A stretch of DNA of 64,000 nucleotides. It comes from Herbidospora cretacea. Its GTDB lineage: Bacteria; Actinomycetota; Actinomycetes; Streptosporangiales; Streptosporangiaceae. This document shows, one piece after another, positions 34,996-43,952 of this stretch; the stretch's first letter is position 1, and each line of letters opens with the position of its first letter. The notes beneath the pieces were generated by a model. It did no database searches. It saw nothing but the letters and a program-made list of their open reading frames with translations, and was not told where the DNA came from. The position numbers and the translations under genes are program-made. Location: contig NZ_BBXG01000004.1 in the NCBI RefSeq assembly GCF_001570605.1, forward strand, positions 124,001 through 188,000, written 5' to 3'.

Positions 34996-36479
34996 GCCGG
35001 ATAGCGCCGGGGCGTGAACACCACGCCATCGGCCACCCGGGTCGTCGACGAGCCGATGATCAGCAGGCAGCGCATGTCGACCTCCGCCGGGTCGAGGTCG
35101 CCCAGAGTCGTCACCACGATCCTCTCCTGAGGGGTCCCCACCGCCCGCCCGATGACGACGGGCGTCTCCGCCGGGCGGTGTTCCAGCAGCAGGTCCCGCG
35201 CCACCCCGACCTGCCAGGTCCGGGTCTTGGACGCCGGGTTGTAGATCGCGAGCACCAGGTCGGCGGCGGCCGCGGCGGAGATCCGCCGGGCGACCACGTC
35301 CCACGGCTTGAGCTGGTCCGACAGCGACACCACACAATAGTCGTGCCCCAGCGGGGCGCCGACCCGGGCCGCCACGGCGTGGGCCGCGGTCAGGCCGGGC
35401 ACCACCCGCACCGGGACCTGCCTGAACCGCTCCTGGGTGGCCGCCTCCAGCACGGCCGAGGCCATCGCGAACACGCCCGGGTCGCCCGAGGACACCACCG
35501 CCACCCGCGACCCGGCGAGCGCCAGGGACAGGGCGTGCTCGGCGCGCTCGGCCTCGACGCGGTTGTCGGTGGCGTGCCGCTTCTGGCGCGGGTTGGGCGG
35601 GACGCGGTCGAGGTAGGGGCCGTAGCCGACGAGCTCGTCGGCGGTGGCCAGGGCGTCCTGGGCCTCGGGGGTCAGCCAGAACCGTCCGGCCGGGCCGAGG
35701 CCGACGACGGCCACCTCGCCGGGGCCGTCGTGGCGGGGGCGCTCGGGCAGCGGGAGCGGGGCGCCGACGGGGGAGGGCAGCAGGGCGAGGGAGAAGTAGG
35801 GGACCGACTCGGGGTCGACGTCGCGCAGGGGCGCGAGGCGCTGCGCGCCGGTGGTGGCGCGTTCGACGTACCAGGCCTCGTCGAGGCGGCCCGCCTCCTC
35901 CAGGGCGGCGCGGACCTTGGCGAAGGTCCGGCCCAGCTTCATGATCGCGACCGGGCCCGCGCCGATGCGGGCCGCCAGTTCGTCCTGCGGGAGGGTGCCG
36001 GGCAGCACGGTCAGCGTCTCGTCGCGTTCGACCAGCGGGCGGCCCAGCGCCGCCGCCGCGCCGCTGATCGACGTCACGCCCGGGACCACCTCGGTCGGGT
36101 AGCTCGCGGCCAGGCGCTTGTGCAGGTGCATGTAGGAGCCGTAGAACAGCGGGTCGCCCTCGCACAGCACCACCACGTCGCGGCCCGCGTCCAGATGGGC
36201 GGCGAGCCGGGTGGCGCAGGTGGCGTAGAACTCGTCGAGGGCGCCCTGGTAGCCGCCCGGGTGGTCGGTCGTCTCGGTCGTGACCGGGTAGACCAGCGCC
36301 TCCTCGATCTGGCCCTCGCGCAGGTAGGGGGCGGCGACCGAGCGGGCGATGCTGCGGCCGTGCCGGGCGCTGTGGTAGGCGATCACCCCGGCCTCGCCGA
36401 GCAGCCGGGCCGCCTTCACGGTCACCAGTTCGGGGTCGCCGGGGCCGAGGCCCACGCCGTAGAGCGTTCCGGTCATCAT
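34992..36479 (-). CDS. cobIJ: Fused precorrin-2 C20- / precorrin-3B C17-methyltransferase CobI-CobJ
   Basis: A 495-residue fusion of two SAM-dependent tetrapyrrole methylases. CobI half (1-240): [44 protein letters not shown] and [16 protein letters not shown]. CobJ half (about 252-495): [75 protein letters not shown] and [11 protein letters not shown]. The fusion couples C20 and C17 methylation, which flank the CobG step. Starts at tandem ATGs (36479/36476) overlapping the cobH stop. Confidence 0.95.
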   Translation of the reverse strand: MMTGTLYGVGLGPGDPELVTVKAARLLGEAGVIAYHSARHGRSIARSVAAPYLREGQIEEALVYPVTTETTDHPGGYQGALDEFYATCATRLAAHLDAGRDVVVLCEGDPLFYGSYMHLHKRLAASYPTEVVPGVTSISGAAAALGRPLVERDETLTVLPGTLPQDELAARIGAGPVAIMKLGRTFAKVRAALEEAGRLDEAWYVERATTGAQRLAPLRDVDPESVPYFSLALLPSPVGAPLPLPERPRHDGPGEVAVVGLGPAGRFWLTPEAQDALATADELVGYGPYLDRVPPNPRQKRHATDNRVEAERAEHALSLALAGSRVAVVSSGDPGVFAMASAVLEAATQERFRQVPVRVVPGLTAAHAVAARVGAPLGHDYCVVSLSDQLKPWDVVARRISAAAAADLVLAIYNPASKTRTWQVGVARDLLLEHRPAETPVVIGRAVGTPQERIVVTTLGDLDPAEVDMRCLLIIGSSTTRVADGVVFTPRRYPA

Positions 36480-37093
36480 TCCTCGTCACTGGCGATGGCG
36501 TTGAGCGCCGCCGCCGTCATCGCGCTGCCGCCACGGCGACCGCGAACCACCAGAAACTCCAGGTCGGAGGCGGCCAGCGCGTCCTTCGACTCGGCCGCGC
36601 CGATGAACCCCACCGGGATCCCGATCACCGCCGCCGGTCGCGGCGCGCCATCGGCGACCATCTCCAGCAGCCGGAACAGCGCCGTCGGCGCGTTCCCGAC
36701 CGCGACCACCGCGCCGCCCATCCGGTCGCGCCACAGCTCCAGCGCCGCCGCGCTGCGGGTGGTCCCGAGCTCCGCCGCCAGCGCCGGGACCCGCGGGTCC
36801 GCGAGGGTGCACAGAACCTCGTTCCGGTACGGCAACCGCTTCCGCGTCACCCCCGCCGCGACCATGTTCGCGTCGCAGAGGATGGGCGCGCCCGCGTCCA
36901 GCGCCTTCCGGGCCGCCGCGACCACCCCGCCCGACCAGGCCATGTCGCCCGGCAGATCGGTCATGCCGCAGGCGTGGATCATGCGGACCGCGACCCGCGC
37001 CACGTCGGGCGGCATGGCCGACAGGTCGGCCTCGGCGCGGATGGTGGCGAAGGACTGGCGGTAGATCTCCGCGCCGTCCTTGATGTAGGTCAC
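36476..37093 (-). CDS. cobH: Precorrin-8X methylmutase CobH
   Basis: Moves the C11 methyl to C12, giving hydrogenobyrinate. 205 residues. Conserved motifs: [28 protein letters not shown] (catalytic His), [18 protein letters not shown] and [21 protein letters not shown]. The GTG at 37093 overlaps the cobG stop (GTGA on the minus strand), so I prefer it to the longer upstream frame, which is shadow sequence. Confidence 0.95.
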   Translation of the reverse strand: MTYIKDGAEIYRQSFATIRAEADLSAMPPDVARVAVRMIHACGMTDLPGDMAWSGGVVAAARKALDAGAPILCDANMVAAGVTRKRLPYRNEVLCTLADPRVPALAAELGTTRSAAALELWRDRMGGAVVAVGNAPTALFRLLEMVADGAPRPAAVIGIPVGFIGAAESKDALAASDLEFLVVRGRRGGSAMTAAALNAIASDEE

Positions 37094-38091
37094 GATGCAC
37101 TCCGCTGGTAGCCGGTGGGGGTGGCGATCAGGTCCACGACCTCGCCCCGGGGCCGGCCGCACTTCCGCGCGCAGCCGGACCAGTGGACGGGGACGCCGAT
37201 GGGCCGCGCGTCCCGCTGGACGTCGCTCAGCGACTTCGCGCAGCCGGGGGAGCCGGTGCAGGCGGTGACGTGCAGCCAGGGACTCTCCGGGTCGGTGATC
37301 AGCCCCTCGGGCAGGCGGGTGCCCTTCGGGACCAGCACGGTGCGCCACGGGGTGATCCGCAGCCACTCGGCCTCCGCCAGGACCATCGCCTGCCGTGTAG
37401 TCAGGCGGCCCAGGGGGACCAGCGCGCCGGTCGTCTCACCGAAGTCGCCGACGTAACCGCTGGTCCGGGGCTGCGGCAGGTTCGCGGGGACGCCGGGGAA
37501 AGCGCCCTCGGGGATGCGCCACGCGCCGTCGGAGACCCTCAGGAAGGTCTGCGCGACCTGGACCGCCTCGTGGATCGCCTCGGCGGGCGGTAGCCGTAAC
37601 CGGAGGTCGGTGGTTGCGGCGAAGACGGCGAAGTGCTCACCGCGGGACATCAGCACCACGTCGGCGCCGAGACCCGCCACGTCCCCCGAGCCGTCGTCGA
37701 CCGCGAACAGGAACCGCCCGGACAGCTCGGCGAGCTCCGGCACGGCGCAGATCGCCGCGTCGAGGTCCCGCACCATCCCCCGGAACGCGGCCGAGCCGGA
37801 CAGCGGTGAGGCGACGATGTTGCGCACCCGCTCGTGCGACGCCGACGGCAGCAGCCCCGCCGCCGCGACCGCCGCCGCGAACCCCGCCGGGTCCTTGACG
37901 CCTCTGACCTGGACGTTCGCCCGTGACGTCAGCTCCAGCACCCCACCACCGGCGGTCGCCAGCACCGCCAGCTGCGCCCCCGTCAGGTCGCCCCCGGGCA
38001 GCCGCACCCGGGCGAGCGGCCCGTCGGCGGCGGGGTGGACCTGTAACGCGCCGGGACAGGCGTCACGCGAGGAATGTCCGGTAATGGCCAC
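37090..38091 (-). CDS. cobG: Precorrin-3B synthase CobG
   Basis: Oxygen-dependent hydroxylation and lactone formation on precorrin-3A; it marks the aerobic cobalamin route. About 333 residues from a GTG at 38091. Sulfite/nitrite reductase-like ferredoxin domains: [17 protein letters not shown] and [14 protein letters not shown]. The Fe-S motif is C-x5-C (CTGSPGC) followed by C-x3-C (CARKC). An upstream ATG at 38163 would run into the cobN riboswitch and lacks the family pattern, so the true start is probably at or near 38091; no clear ribosome site was found. Confidence 0.9.
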   Translation of the reverse strand: MAITGHSSRDACPGALQVHPAADGPLARVRLPGGDLTGAQLAVLATAGGGVLELTSRANVQVRGVKDPAGFAAAVAAAGLLPSASHERVRNIVASPLSGSAAFRGMVRDLDAAICAVPELAELSGRFLFAVDDGSGDVAGLGADVVLMSRGEHFAVFAATTDLRLRLPPAEAIHEAVQVAQTFLRVSDGAWRIPEGAFPGVPANLPQPRTSGYVGDFGETTGALVPLGRLTTRQAMVLAEAEWLRITPWRTVLVPKGTRLPEGLITDPESPWLHVTACTGSPGCAKSLSDVQRDARPIGVPVHWSGCARKCGRPRGEVVDLIATPTGYQRSAS

Positions 38092-38119
38092 GTCGAGGAT
38101 GGTAAAGCCCCCCGTGGGT

Positions 38120-38297
38120 CTTGCAAGCCGGGGGAGTCCCGTAGTCTCATCGGGCGACGGCACAAACGAGGAAGCCGGTGTGAATCCGGCGCGGTCCCGC
38201 CACTGTCACCGGGGAGCGAACCCCACCGACGGCCACTGTCACAGGGAAGGCCGGGGTGAGCCCTGATCCGGGAGCCAGGAGACTCGGCCGTCACCTG
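38120..38297 (+). promoter_or_regulatory. Cobalamin (B12) riboswitch upstream of cobN
   Basis: Core GAGGAAGCCGGTGTGAATC (from 38168), GCGGTCCCGCCACTGTCACC (38191-38210) and a textbook B12 box AGCCAGGAGACTCGGCC (38273-38289). It ends about 40 bases before the cobN ATG. It should repress cobN when adenosylcobalamin is abundant. Boundaries are approximate. I see no matching riboswitch on the minus strand for cobG. Confidence 0.95.
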
Positions 38298-38339
38298 GAC
38301 ACACGACCCGGGGCGCGGACCCCGAGGGAGGGCCTCGCC

Positions 38340-41300
38340 ATGATCGTTTTGCTGTCCACATCGGACACCGACCTCCTGAGCGCCCGCGCGAGCGGCGCCC
38401 CCTACCGCCTGGCGAACCCCTCCCGGACCCCCGACCCGACGTCGTTACTCGCCGACGCCGACGTGATCGTCATCCGCCTGCTGGGCGGCCGCCGCGCCTA
38501 CGAAGAGGGCCTGGACCTCCTCCTGGGCAGCGGGAAGCCCGTGGTCGTGCTGGGCGGGGAACAGGCCCCCGACGCCGAGCTGATGGAACTCTCGACGGTC
38601 CCGAGCGGGGTGTGCGCCGAGGCCCACGCCTACCTGGCCCACGGCGGCCCGTCGAACCTGGCCGAACTGCACCACTTCCTCAGCGACACGCTGCTCCTGA
38701 CCGGCCACGGCTTCGCCCCACCGGCCGCCCTGCCGTCATGGGGCCTCGGCGCTTGGAGAGACGCGGATGCGGACGCCGCCGAGCCGAGCGCTCCGCGCGG
38801 TCCGGAAATCTCCGGACATGCGACGCCGGTCGTCGGGATCCTCTACTACCGGGCCCACCACGTCGCCGGCAACACCGCTTTCATCCGGACCCTGTCCGAA
38901 GCCATCCGCGACAAAGGCGGCCGCCCGCTCCCGGTCTACTGCGCCTCGCTCCGCACCGCCGAGCCCGGCCTGATCGACACACTGCGGCAGTGCGACGCCC
39001 TGATCGTCACGGTGCTGGCGGCGGGCGGCACCCGGCCCGCGGCCGCGCAGGCGGGCGGCGAGGACGAGGCGTGGGACGTCGGCGCCCTCGCCGACCTGGA
39101 CATCCCGATCCTCCAGGGCCTCTGCCTGACCACCGACCGCGCCACCTGGGAGGCCGCCGACGACGGGCTGTCCCCGCTCGACGCCGCGTCCCAGATCGCC
39201 ATCCCCGAGTTCGACGGCCGGATCATCACGGTCCCGTTCTCGTTCAAGGAGATCGACCCCGACGGCCTGACCGTCTACGCCGCCGACCCCGAACGCGCCG
39301 CCCGGGTGGCCGGGGTCGCGGTCCGGCACGCCCGCCTGCGCCACATCCCGGTCGCCGAACGCCGGGTGGCGATCATGCTGTCGGCCTACCCGACCAAGCA
39401 CTCCCGCATCGGCAACGCCGTCGGCCTCGACACCCCGCGCAGCGTGGTCCGGCTGCTCAGGGCCATGGGCGAGGCCGGATACCAGGTCGGCGACTTCCCC
39501 GGCGTGGCCGCCCAGGACGGCGACGCCCTCATCCACGCCCTGATCGCGGCGGGCGGCCAGGACCCCGACTGGCTCACCGACGAGCAGCTCGCCGGCAACC
39601 CGGTCCGCATCCACAAGGACGTCTACAAGGCCCACTTCGACACCCTCCCGGAAGACCTCCGCGAGGCGATGGAGCGCCACTGGGGCCCCGCCCCGGGCGA
39701 GCTGTTCGTCGACGGCGACGACATCGTGCTGGCCGCCCTCCAGGACGGCAACGTCGTCGTCATGGTCCAGCCGCCGCGCGGCTTCGGCGAGAACCCGATC
39801 GCCATCTACCACGACCCCGACCTGCCGCCGAGCCACCACTTCCTGGCCGCCTACCACTGGCTCTCGCAGCGCTACGACGCCGTCGTCCACGTCGGCAAGC
39901 ACGGCAACCTCGAATGGCTCCCCGGCAAGTCGGCCGGCCTGTCGGCCGCCTGCGGCCCCGACGCCGCCCTCGGCGACCTCCCGCTGATCTACCCCTTCCT
40001 CGTGAACGACCCGGGCGAGGGCACCCAGGCCAAACGCCGCGCCCACGCCACCCTGGTCGACCACCTCGTGCCGCCGATGGCCCGCGCCGACACCTACGGC
40101 GACATGGCCCGCCTGGAGCAGCTCCTCGACGAGCACGCCTCCATCGCGGCCATGGACCCGGCCAAGCTCCCGGCGGTCCGCGCCCAGATCTGGACGCTCA
40201 TCCAGGCCGCCCGCCTCGACCACGACCTCGGCCTCGACGACCGCCCCCACGACGCCGAGTTCGACGACTTCCTGCTGCACGTCGACGGCTGGCTGTGCGA
40301 GGTCAAGGACGTCCAGATCCGCGACGGCCTGCACGTCCTGGGCCAGGCGCCGACCGGAGAACCCCGCGTCGACCTGGTCCTGGCGATCCTGCGCGCCCGC
40401 CAGATGTGGGCCGGCGACCAGGCCCTCCCCGGCCTGCGGGAGGCCCTGGGCCTGACCGAGCACGGCGACGCGCGCGCCGACGTGGACGAGGTCGAGGCGG
40501 AGGCCCGCTCCCTGGTGTCCGCGATGGAGGCCGCGGGCTGGGATCCGGAGAGAGCAGACGATCTCCACGAAACCGCTCAGGTCCGGCAGATCCTGAGATT
40601 CGCCGCCTCCGAGATCGTCCCCCGCCTCGACGGCACCGCCGACGAGATCACCAACGTCCTGCACGCCCTGGAGGGCGGCTACATCCCCGCCGGGCCGAGC
40701 GGTTCGCCGCTGCGCGGCCTGGTCAACGTGCTGCCGACCGGCCGCAACTTCTACTCCGTCGACCCCAAGGCGGTGCCCAGCCGCCTGGCCTGGGAGACCG
40801 GCCAGGCGATGGCCGAGTCGCTGGTCGAGCGCTACCGGGCCGACACGGGGGAGTGGCCCCGCTCGGTCGGCCTGTCCATCTGGGGCACCAGCGCCATGCG
40901 CACCTCCGGCGACGACATCGCCGAGGTGCTCGCCCTGCTGGGCGTCCGCCCGGTCTGGGACGACGCCTCCCGCCGGGTGACCGGCCTGGAGGTCGTCCCC
41001 GCCGCCGAACTCGGCCGCCCCCGGGTGGACGTCACCGTCCGCATCAGCGGCTTCTTCCGCGACGCCTTCCCCCACGTGGTGGCGCTGATGGACGACGCGG
41101 TCAGGCTGGTGGCCGACCTGGACGAGGAGGGCAACTACGTCCGCGACCACGTCCAGGCCGACGGGTCGACGCTGCGCATCTTCGGATCGGCCCCGGGCGC
41201 CTACGGCGCGGGCCTGCTGCCCCTGATCGACAGCCGCAGCTGGCGCGACGACCGCGACCTCGCGGAGGTCTACGCCGTCTGGGGCGGCTTCGCCTACGGC

Positions 41301-41894
41301 CGGGGGATCGACGGCGTCCCGGCCCGGGATGACATGGAGGCGGCGTACAGGAGGATCAACATCGCGGCCAAGAACGTCGACACCCGCGAGCACGACATCG
41401 CCGACTCCGACGACTACTTCCAGTACCACGGCGGCATGATCGCCACCGTCCGCGCCCTCACCGGCCGCGACCCGAAGGCCTACATCGGCGACTCCACCCG
41501 CCCCGAGGCGGTGCGCACCCGCAGCCTCACCGAGGAGACCAGCCGCATCTTCCGCGCCCGCGTGGTCAACCCGCGCTGGCTGGCCGCGATGCGCCGCCAC
41601 GGCTACAAGGGCGCCTTCGAACTGGCCGCCACGGTCGACTACCTGTTCGGCTACGACGCCACCACCGGCGTGGTCGCCGACTGGATGTACGACAAGATCG
41701 CCGCCACCTACGTCCTCGACGAGGAGAACCGCAAGTTCCTCAGCGAGTCGAACCCCTGGGCCCTGCACGGCATCGCCGAACGCCTGCTCGAAGCGGCCGG
41801 ACGCGGCATGTGGGCCGAGCCCGACCCCGAGATCATGGCCGCCCTCCAGCAGGCGTTCCTGGACTCCGAGGGCGACCTGGAAGCCACCTCGTGA
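38340..41894 (+). CDS. cobN: Cobaltochelatase large subunit CobN
   Basis: Porphyrin/corrin-binding subunit that inserts cobalt into hydrogenobyrinate a,c-diamide with an ATPase partner, here probably the ChlI-ChlD protein at 28004. 1184 residues. Visible family blocks: GGRRAYEEGLDLLL near the start, ILYYRAHHVAGNTAFI, PVAERRVAIMLSAYPTKHSRIGNAVGLDTP, HVGKHGNLEWLPGKS, GLVNVLPTGRNFYSVDP, SIWGTSAMRTSGDDIAE and RISGFFRDAFPHV. The ATG at 38340 follows GAGGGAGGG; upstream in-frame starts would lie within the riboswitch. A 12-base tandem repeat overlaps the stop. Confidence 0.97.
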   Translation: MIVLLSTSDTDLLSARASGAPYRLANPSRTPDPTSLLADADVIVIRLLGGRRAYEEGLDLLLGSGKPVVVLGGEQAPDAELMELSTVPSGVCAEAHAYLAHGGPSNLAELHHFLSDTLLLTGHGFAPPAALPSWGLGAWRDADADAAEPSAPRGPEISGHATPVVGILYYRAHHVAGNTAFIRTLSEAIRDKGGRPLPVYCASLRTAEPGLIDTLRQCDALIVTVLAAGGTRPAAAQAGGEDEAWDVGALADLDIPILQGLCLTTDRATWEAADDGLSPLDAASQIAIPEFDGRIITVPFSFKEIDPDGLTVYAADPERAARVAGVAVRHARLRHIPVAERRVAIMLSAYPTKHSRIGNAVGLDTPRSVVRLLRAMGEAGYQVGDFPGVAAQDGDALIHALIAAGGQDPDWLTDEQLAGNPVRIHKDVYKAHFDTLPEDLREAMERHWGPAPGELFVDGDDIVLAALQDGNVVVMVQPPRGFGENPIAIYHDPDLPPSHHFLAAYHWLSQRYDAVVHVGKHGNLEWLPGKSAGLSAACGPDAALGDLPLIYPFLVNDPGEGTQAKRRAHATLVDHLVPPMARADTYGDMARLEQLLDEHASIAAMDPAKLPAVRAQIWTLIQAARLDHDLGLDDRPHDAEFDDFLLHVDGWLCEVKDVQIRDGLHVLGQAPTGEPRVDLVLAILRARQMWAGDQALPGLREALGLTEHGDARADVDEVEAEARSLVSAMEAAGWDPERADDLHETAQVRQILRFAASEIVPRLDGTADEITNVLHALEGGYIPAGPSGSPLRGLVNVLPTGRNFYSVDPKAVPSRLAWETGQAMAESLVERYRADTGEWPRSVGLSIWGTSAMRTSGDDIAEVLALLGVRPVWDDASRRVTGLEVVPAAELGRPRVDVTVRISGFFRDAFPHVVALMDDAVRLVADLDEEGNYVRDHVQADGSTLRIFGSAPGAYGAGLLPLIDSRSWRDDRDLAEVYAVWGGFAYGRGIDGVPARDDMEAAYRRINIAAKNVDTREHDIADSDDYFQYHGGMIATVRALTGRDPKAYIGDSTRPEAVRTRSLTEETSRIFRARVVNPRWLAAMRRHGYKGAFELAATVDYLFGYDATTGVVADWMYDKIAATYVLDEENRKFLSESNPWALHGIAERLLEAAGRGMWAEPDPEIMAALQQAFLDSEGDLEATS

Positions 41895-41930
41895 ATCACA
41901 TTGTGAATCACATCGTGAATCACATCGTGA
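41892..41930. repeat. Three tandem 12-base repeats at the cobN/kinase junction
   Basis: GTGAATCACATT, GTGAATCACATC, GTGAATCACATC, then GTGAAG. The GTGAATCAC core is palindromic apart from its central base. The repeats supply the cobN TGA stop and the TGA stop of the convergent kinase gene. Confidence 0.85.
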
Positions 41931-42867
41931 AGGCGTCGGGCGGCAGGTAGTCGGCCCGCCGCCCCGGCGTCGCCGCCGCGATGCCCTCGCGGTGCAGCAC
42001 CCCCGCCAGCAGCATCGAGACGTCCTTGCCCGCCAGGCGGTCGCGGGCCCGGCGGCGCAGCAGCCCCTCCAGCACCGGCCGCAGCCCGCCCGCCTTCGAG
42101 GGCGGATCGGGGTCGCGGGCCGTGGTCAGCCCGAGCACGGTGGCACCCGTGGCGGGGAAGGGCGGGCGGCCCTCGACGGCGGCGTAGATCGTCGCGCCCA
42201 CCGACCACAGGTCGGCGGCCGGGCTGGCCGGGCCGCCGCTCATCCGCTCGGGCGCGATGTAGTCGACCGAGCGGGCGGCCCGCGCGGTCGACTCGGACTC
42301 CAGCGCGGAGATGCCGAAGTCGGTCAGCACCACCCGGTCGCCGGTCAGCAGCACGTTGCCCGGCTTGATGTCGCCGTGGACGACCCCGGCGTCGTGGGCG
42401 TGGCGCACCCCGGCCAGCAGCTGGTAGCCGATCCACGCCGACCAGTGGACCGGCAGCGAGCCCAGATGCTCGATGGTCTGCTTGAGGGTCAGGCCTTCAA
42501 GGAACTCGGTCACGATCCAGAGGCGGCCGTTCTCCTCCAGCAGGTCGTGGACCGTGATGATCGCCGGGTGGCTCAGCCGGGCCGCCGACCGGGCCTCGTT
42601 GAGCGCCTTGCGCCGGGCCAGCTCCATGTCGGGCCGGTCGGTGCGCTGGGGCGGCTGGACTTCCTTGATCGCGACGTCGCGCTTGAGCAGCAGGTCGTGG
42701 GCCTGCCACATGATGCCCGAGCTGTCGCGGCGGACCGGGATGGAGAGCTGGTAGCGGGCGCCGAGCAGCGGCGGCCTCGGACGCTGAGGCTTGGCCGGCG
42801 GCCCGCCCTTGGCGGACCCGGTGCCTTCATGGTGAGCAGGCGCCGTGTGCTTACCGATCTGAACCAA
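41920..42867 (-). CDS. Cytosolic Ser/Thr protein kinase, non-RD type
   Basis: A 315-residue Hanks-type kinase with no membrane span. Catalytic Lys in KRDVAIKEV, helix C LNEARSAARLSHPAII, catalytic loop VVHGDIKPGNVLL (HGD instead of HRD) and DFGIS. Then YIAPERMSG, DLWSVGATIYAAVEGRPPF. The glycine-rich loop (SIPVRRDSSGIMWQA) is weak, yet the chemistry residues are kept. The N-terminus (1-35) is Pro/Gly-rich. The short C-terminus has no sensor domain. Substrates are unknown; FHA proteins such as that at 14802 are typical partners of this class. It is convergent with cobN. Confidence 0.9.
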   Translation of the reverse strand: MVQIGKHTAPAHHEGTGSAKGGPPAKPQRPRPPLLGARYQLSIPVRRDSSGIMWQAHDLLLKRDVAIKEVQPPQRTDRPDMELARRKALNEARSAARLSHPAIITVHDLLEENGRLWIVTEFLEGLTLKQTIEHLGSLPVHWSAWIGYQLLAGVRHAHDAGVVHGDIKPGNVLLTGDRVVLTDFGISALESESTARAARSVDYIAPERMSGGPASPAADLWSVGATIYAAVEGRPPFPATGATVLGLTTARDPDPPSKAGGLRPVLEGLLRRRARDRLAGKDVSMLLAGVLHREGIAAATPGRRADYLPPDAFTM

Positions 42868-42951
42868 CCACCTGTCTGACCCGAGTCCGAGCTCCCCATG
42901 CGCTCAATATTCTGCTGGTCCGGCGGCGGTTTCGCTCCGTATCCGGGAGAT

Positions 42952-43356
42952 CTAGAGCAACCCGATTCCCAGGATGATCGTACCCGCCGCCAGCGATGCC
43001 CCGCCCAGCCCGGTCAGCCAGATGAGGCGGTTGGGCCGGGTGTCCTTCGGCCGGACGACCGACAGGAAGAATCCGAGCGGCATCAAGACGGGCGCGGCGA
43101 CGATGAGCCACTGCGCCAGCGCGCGGAGTCCGGGGGAGAGGTCGGCCTGGTCGAGGTAGATCAGCGACACGAGGGCGAAGAGCACCAGGACCCCCGCGTG
43201 GGCGTGTCCGGCACGCCAAAGTCCTCTTCTGACTGGATTGTCCAGATATCCGGGTATACGTCCGAGTATGTGAGCGAGCAGACTGGCCCCACCGAAGGCG
43301 ACGCCGGAGACCGTGATCAGCAGGATCCCGGCGGTGGTAAGGGTGGAGGGAGACAT
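42952..43356 (-). CDS. Small four-span membrane protein of unknown function
   Basis: 134 residues from the ATG at 43356. Hydrophobic segments: TAGILLITVSGVAFGGASLL, AGVLVLFALVSLIYL, LAQWLIVAAPVLMPLGFFLSV and WLTGLGGASLAAGTIILGIGLL. Short loops include HILGRIPGYLDNPVRRGLWRAGHAHAG, a His-containing loop. The sequence upstream of this ATG in the same frame is not protein-like. Family not recognised. It is divergent from pup, with the TATTGGATAG repeats in between. Confidence 0.72.
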   Translation of the reverse strand: MSPSTLTTAGILLITVSGVAFGGASLLAHILGRIPGYLDNPVRRGLWRAGHAHAGVLVLFALVSLIYLDQADLSPGLRALAQWLIVAAPVLMPLGFFLSVVRPKDTRPNRLIWLTGLGGASLAAGTIILGIGLL

Positions 43357-43373
43357 CCGAGCGAGCCCCGATC

Positions 43374-43421
43374 TATTGGATAGCGGTACTGTCCGATGAT
43401 TATTGGATAGTAGGGCTATCC
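43374..43421. promoter_or_regulatory. Repeated TATTGGATAG motif between membrane protein and pup
   Basis: TATTGGATAG occurs at 43374-43383 and 43401-43410, 27 bases apart. CTATCC at 43416-43421 forms an inverted repeat with the second copy across five bases. The block is AT-richer than its surroundings and lies in a divergent gap. It looks like a multi-site binding region for an unknown regulator controlling the 43356 gene, pup, or both. Confidence 0.5.
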
Positions 43422-43520
43422 GGTCAACCCCGCCGAAGATCGCACGGCGATTCAGGCGAGTTGTCGGCCGGTTCGGGGAAGATATGGAACAGACACGTCC
43501 CCCGAGTGGAGGTATCACCG

Positions 43521-43730
43521 ATGGCGAGCAAGGACACCGGCGGTCAGAAGCAGACCGGCCGGCAGGAGACCGAGACCGAGCAGGTCGAGGAGCAGTCCGG
43601 AAGCGACGTCCAGGAGCGCCACGAGAAGCTCAGCGACGACGTCGACTCGATCCTCGACGAGATCGACGAGGTCCTCGAAGAGAACGCCGAGGAGTTCGTC
43701 CGGTCCTACGTGCAGAAGGGTGGCGAGTAA
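43521..43730 (+). CDS. pup: Prokaryotic ubiquitin-like protein Pup
   Basis: A 69-residue, very acidic, largely disordered protein tag. N-terminal Lys/Gln/Glu-rich stretch (MASKDTGGQKQTGRQETE), a central coiled-coil-prone segment that docks on Mpa (SGSDVQERHEKLSDDVDSIL) and the C-terminus EFVRSYVQKGGE. The last residue is already Glu, so the deamidation of Gln by Dop is not needed before PafA ligates it to lysines. GGAGGTATCACCG precedes the ATG. It stands alone: dop is 17 kb upstream and a hairpin separates it from prcB. Confidence 0.97.
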   Translation: MASKDTGGQKQTGRQETETEQVEEQSGSDVQERHEKLSDDVDSILDEIDEVLEENAEEFVRSYVQKGGE

Positions 43731-43780
43731 AGGGGCCGACGCCCACCTCGCCACGCTCGGCAGACTCACAGACAGCCGTC

Positions 43781-43824
43781 CTCGTCGCGGCCGCGGGATC
43801 CTCCGCGGGCCGCGACGAGTCGTT
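43781..43824 (+). terminator. Hairpin between pup and prcB
   Basis: CTCGTCGCGGCCGCGG (43781-43796) pairs with CCGCGGGCCGCGACGAG (43803-43819) with one extra G, six-base loop, then TCGTTT. It would allow pup to be made at a higher level than the core subunits. Confidence 0.8.
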
Positions 43825-43952
43825 TGCGCCGAAAAACTCCGATCATGAAACTGGTCCGAAGCTGGTTCGCGGTCAGCTGATCGGGAAGAGTGCAACCAGC
43901 GCTGTCACATGAGTAGGGTCGGCGTAAACAACACGACCTAGGAGGGAGTCGC

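Noticed and set aside
37090-38163. cobG starting at the ATG at 38163
   Set aside because: That start would overlap the cobN riboswitch region on the other strand and adds 24 residues without family similarity; a GTG at 38091 fits better.
38736-41768. 1010-codon minus-strand frame opposite cobN
   Set aside because: Shadow of the strongly supported cobN gene; composition is Gly/Val/Asp-rich with no domain.
41892-41930. Tandem repeats as a CRISPR array
   Set aside because: Units are 12 bases, contiguous, without spacers, and no cas genes are near.
26318-43520. Mobile island carrying the cob genes
   Set aside because: No integrase, transposase, tRNA or att-like direct repeats at the borders, and GC content and codon use match the rest of the window.
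43403-43912. 169-codon frame overlapping pup
   Set aside because: Out of frame with pup, Arg/Gly-rich, no ribosome site; pup is certain from its sequence.
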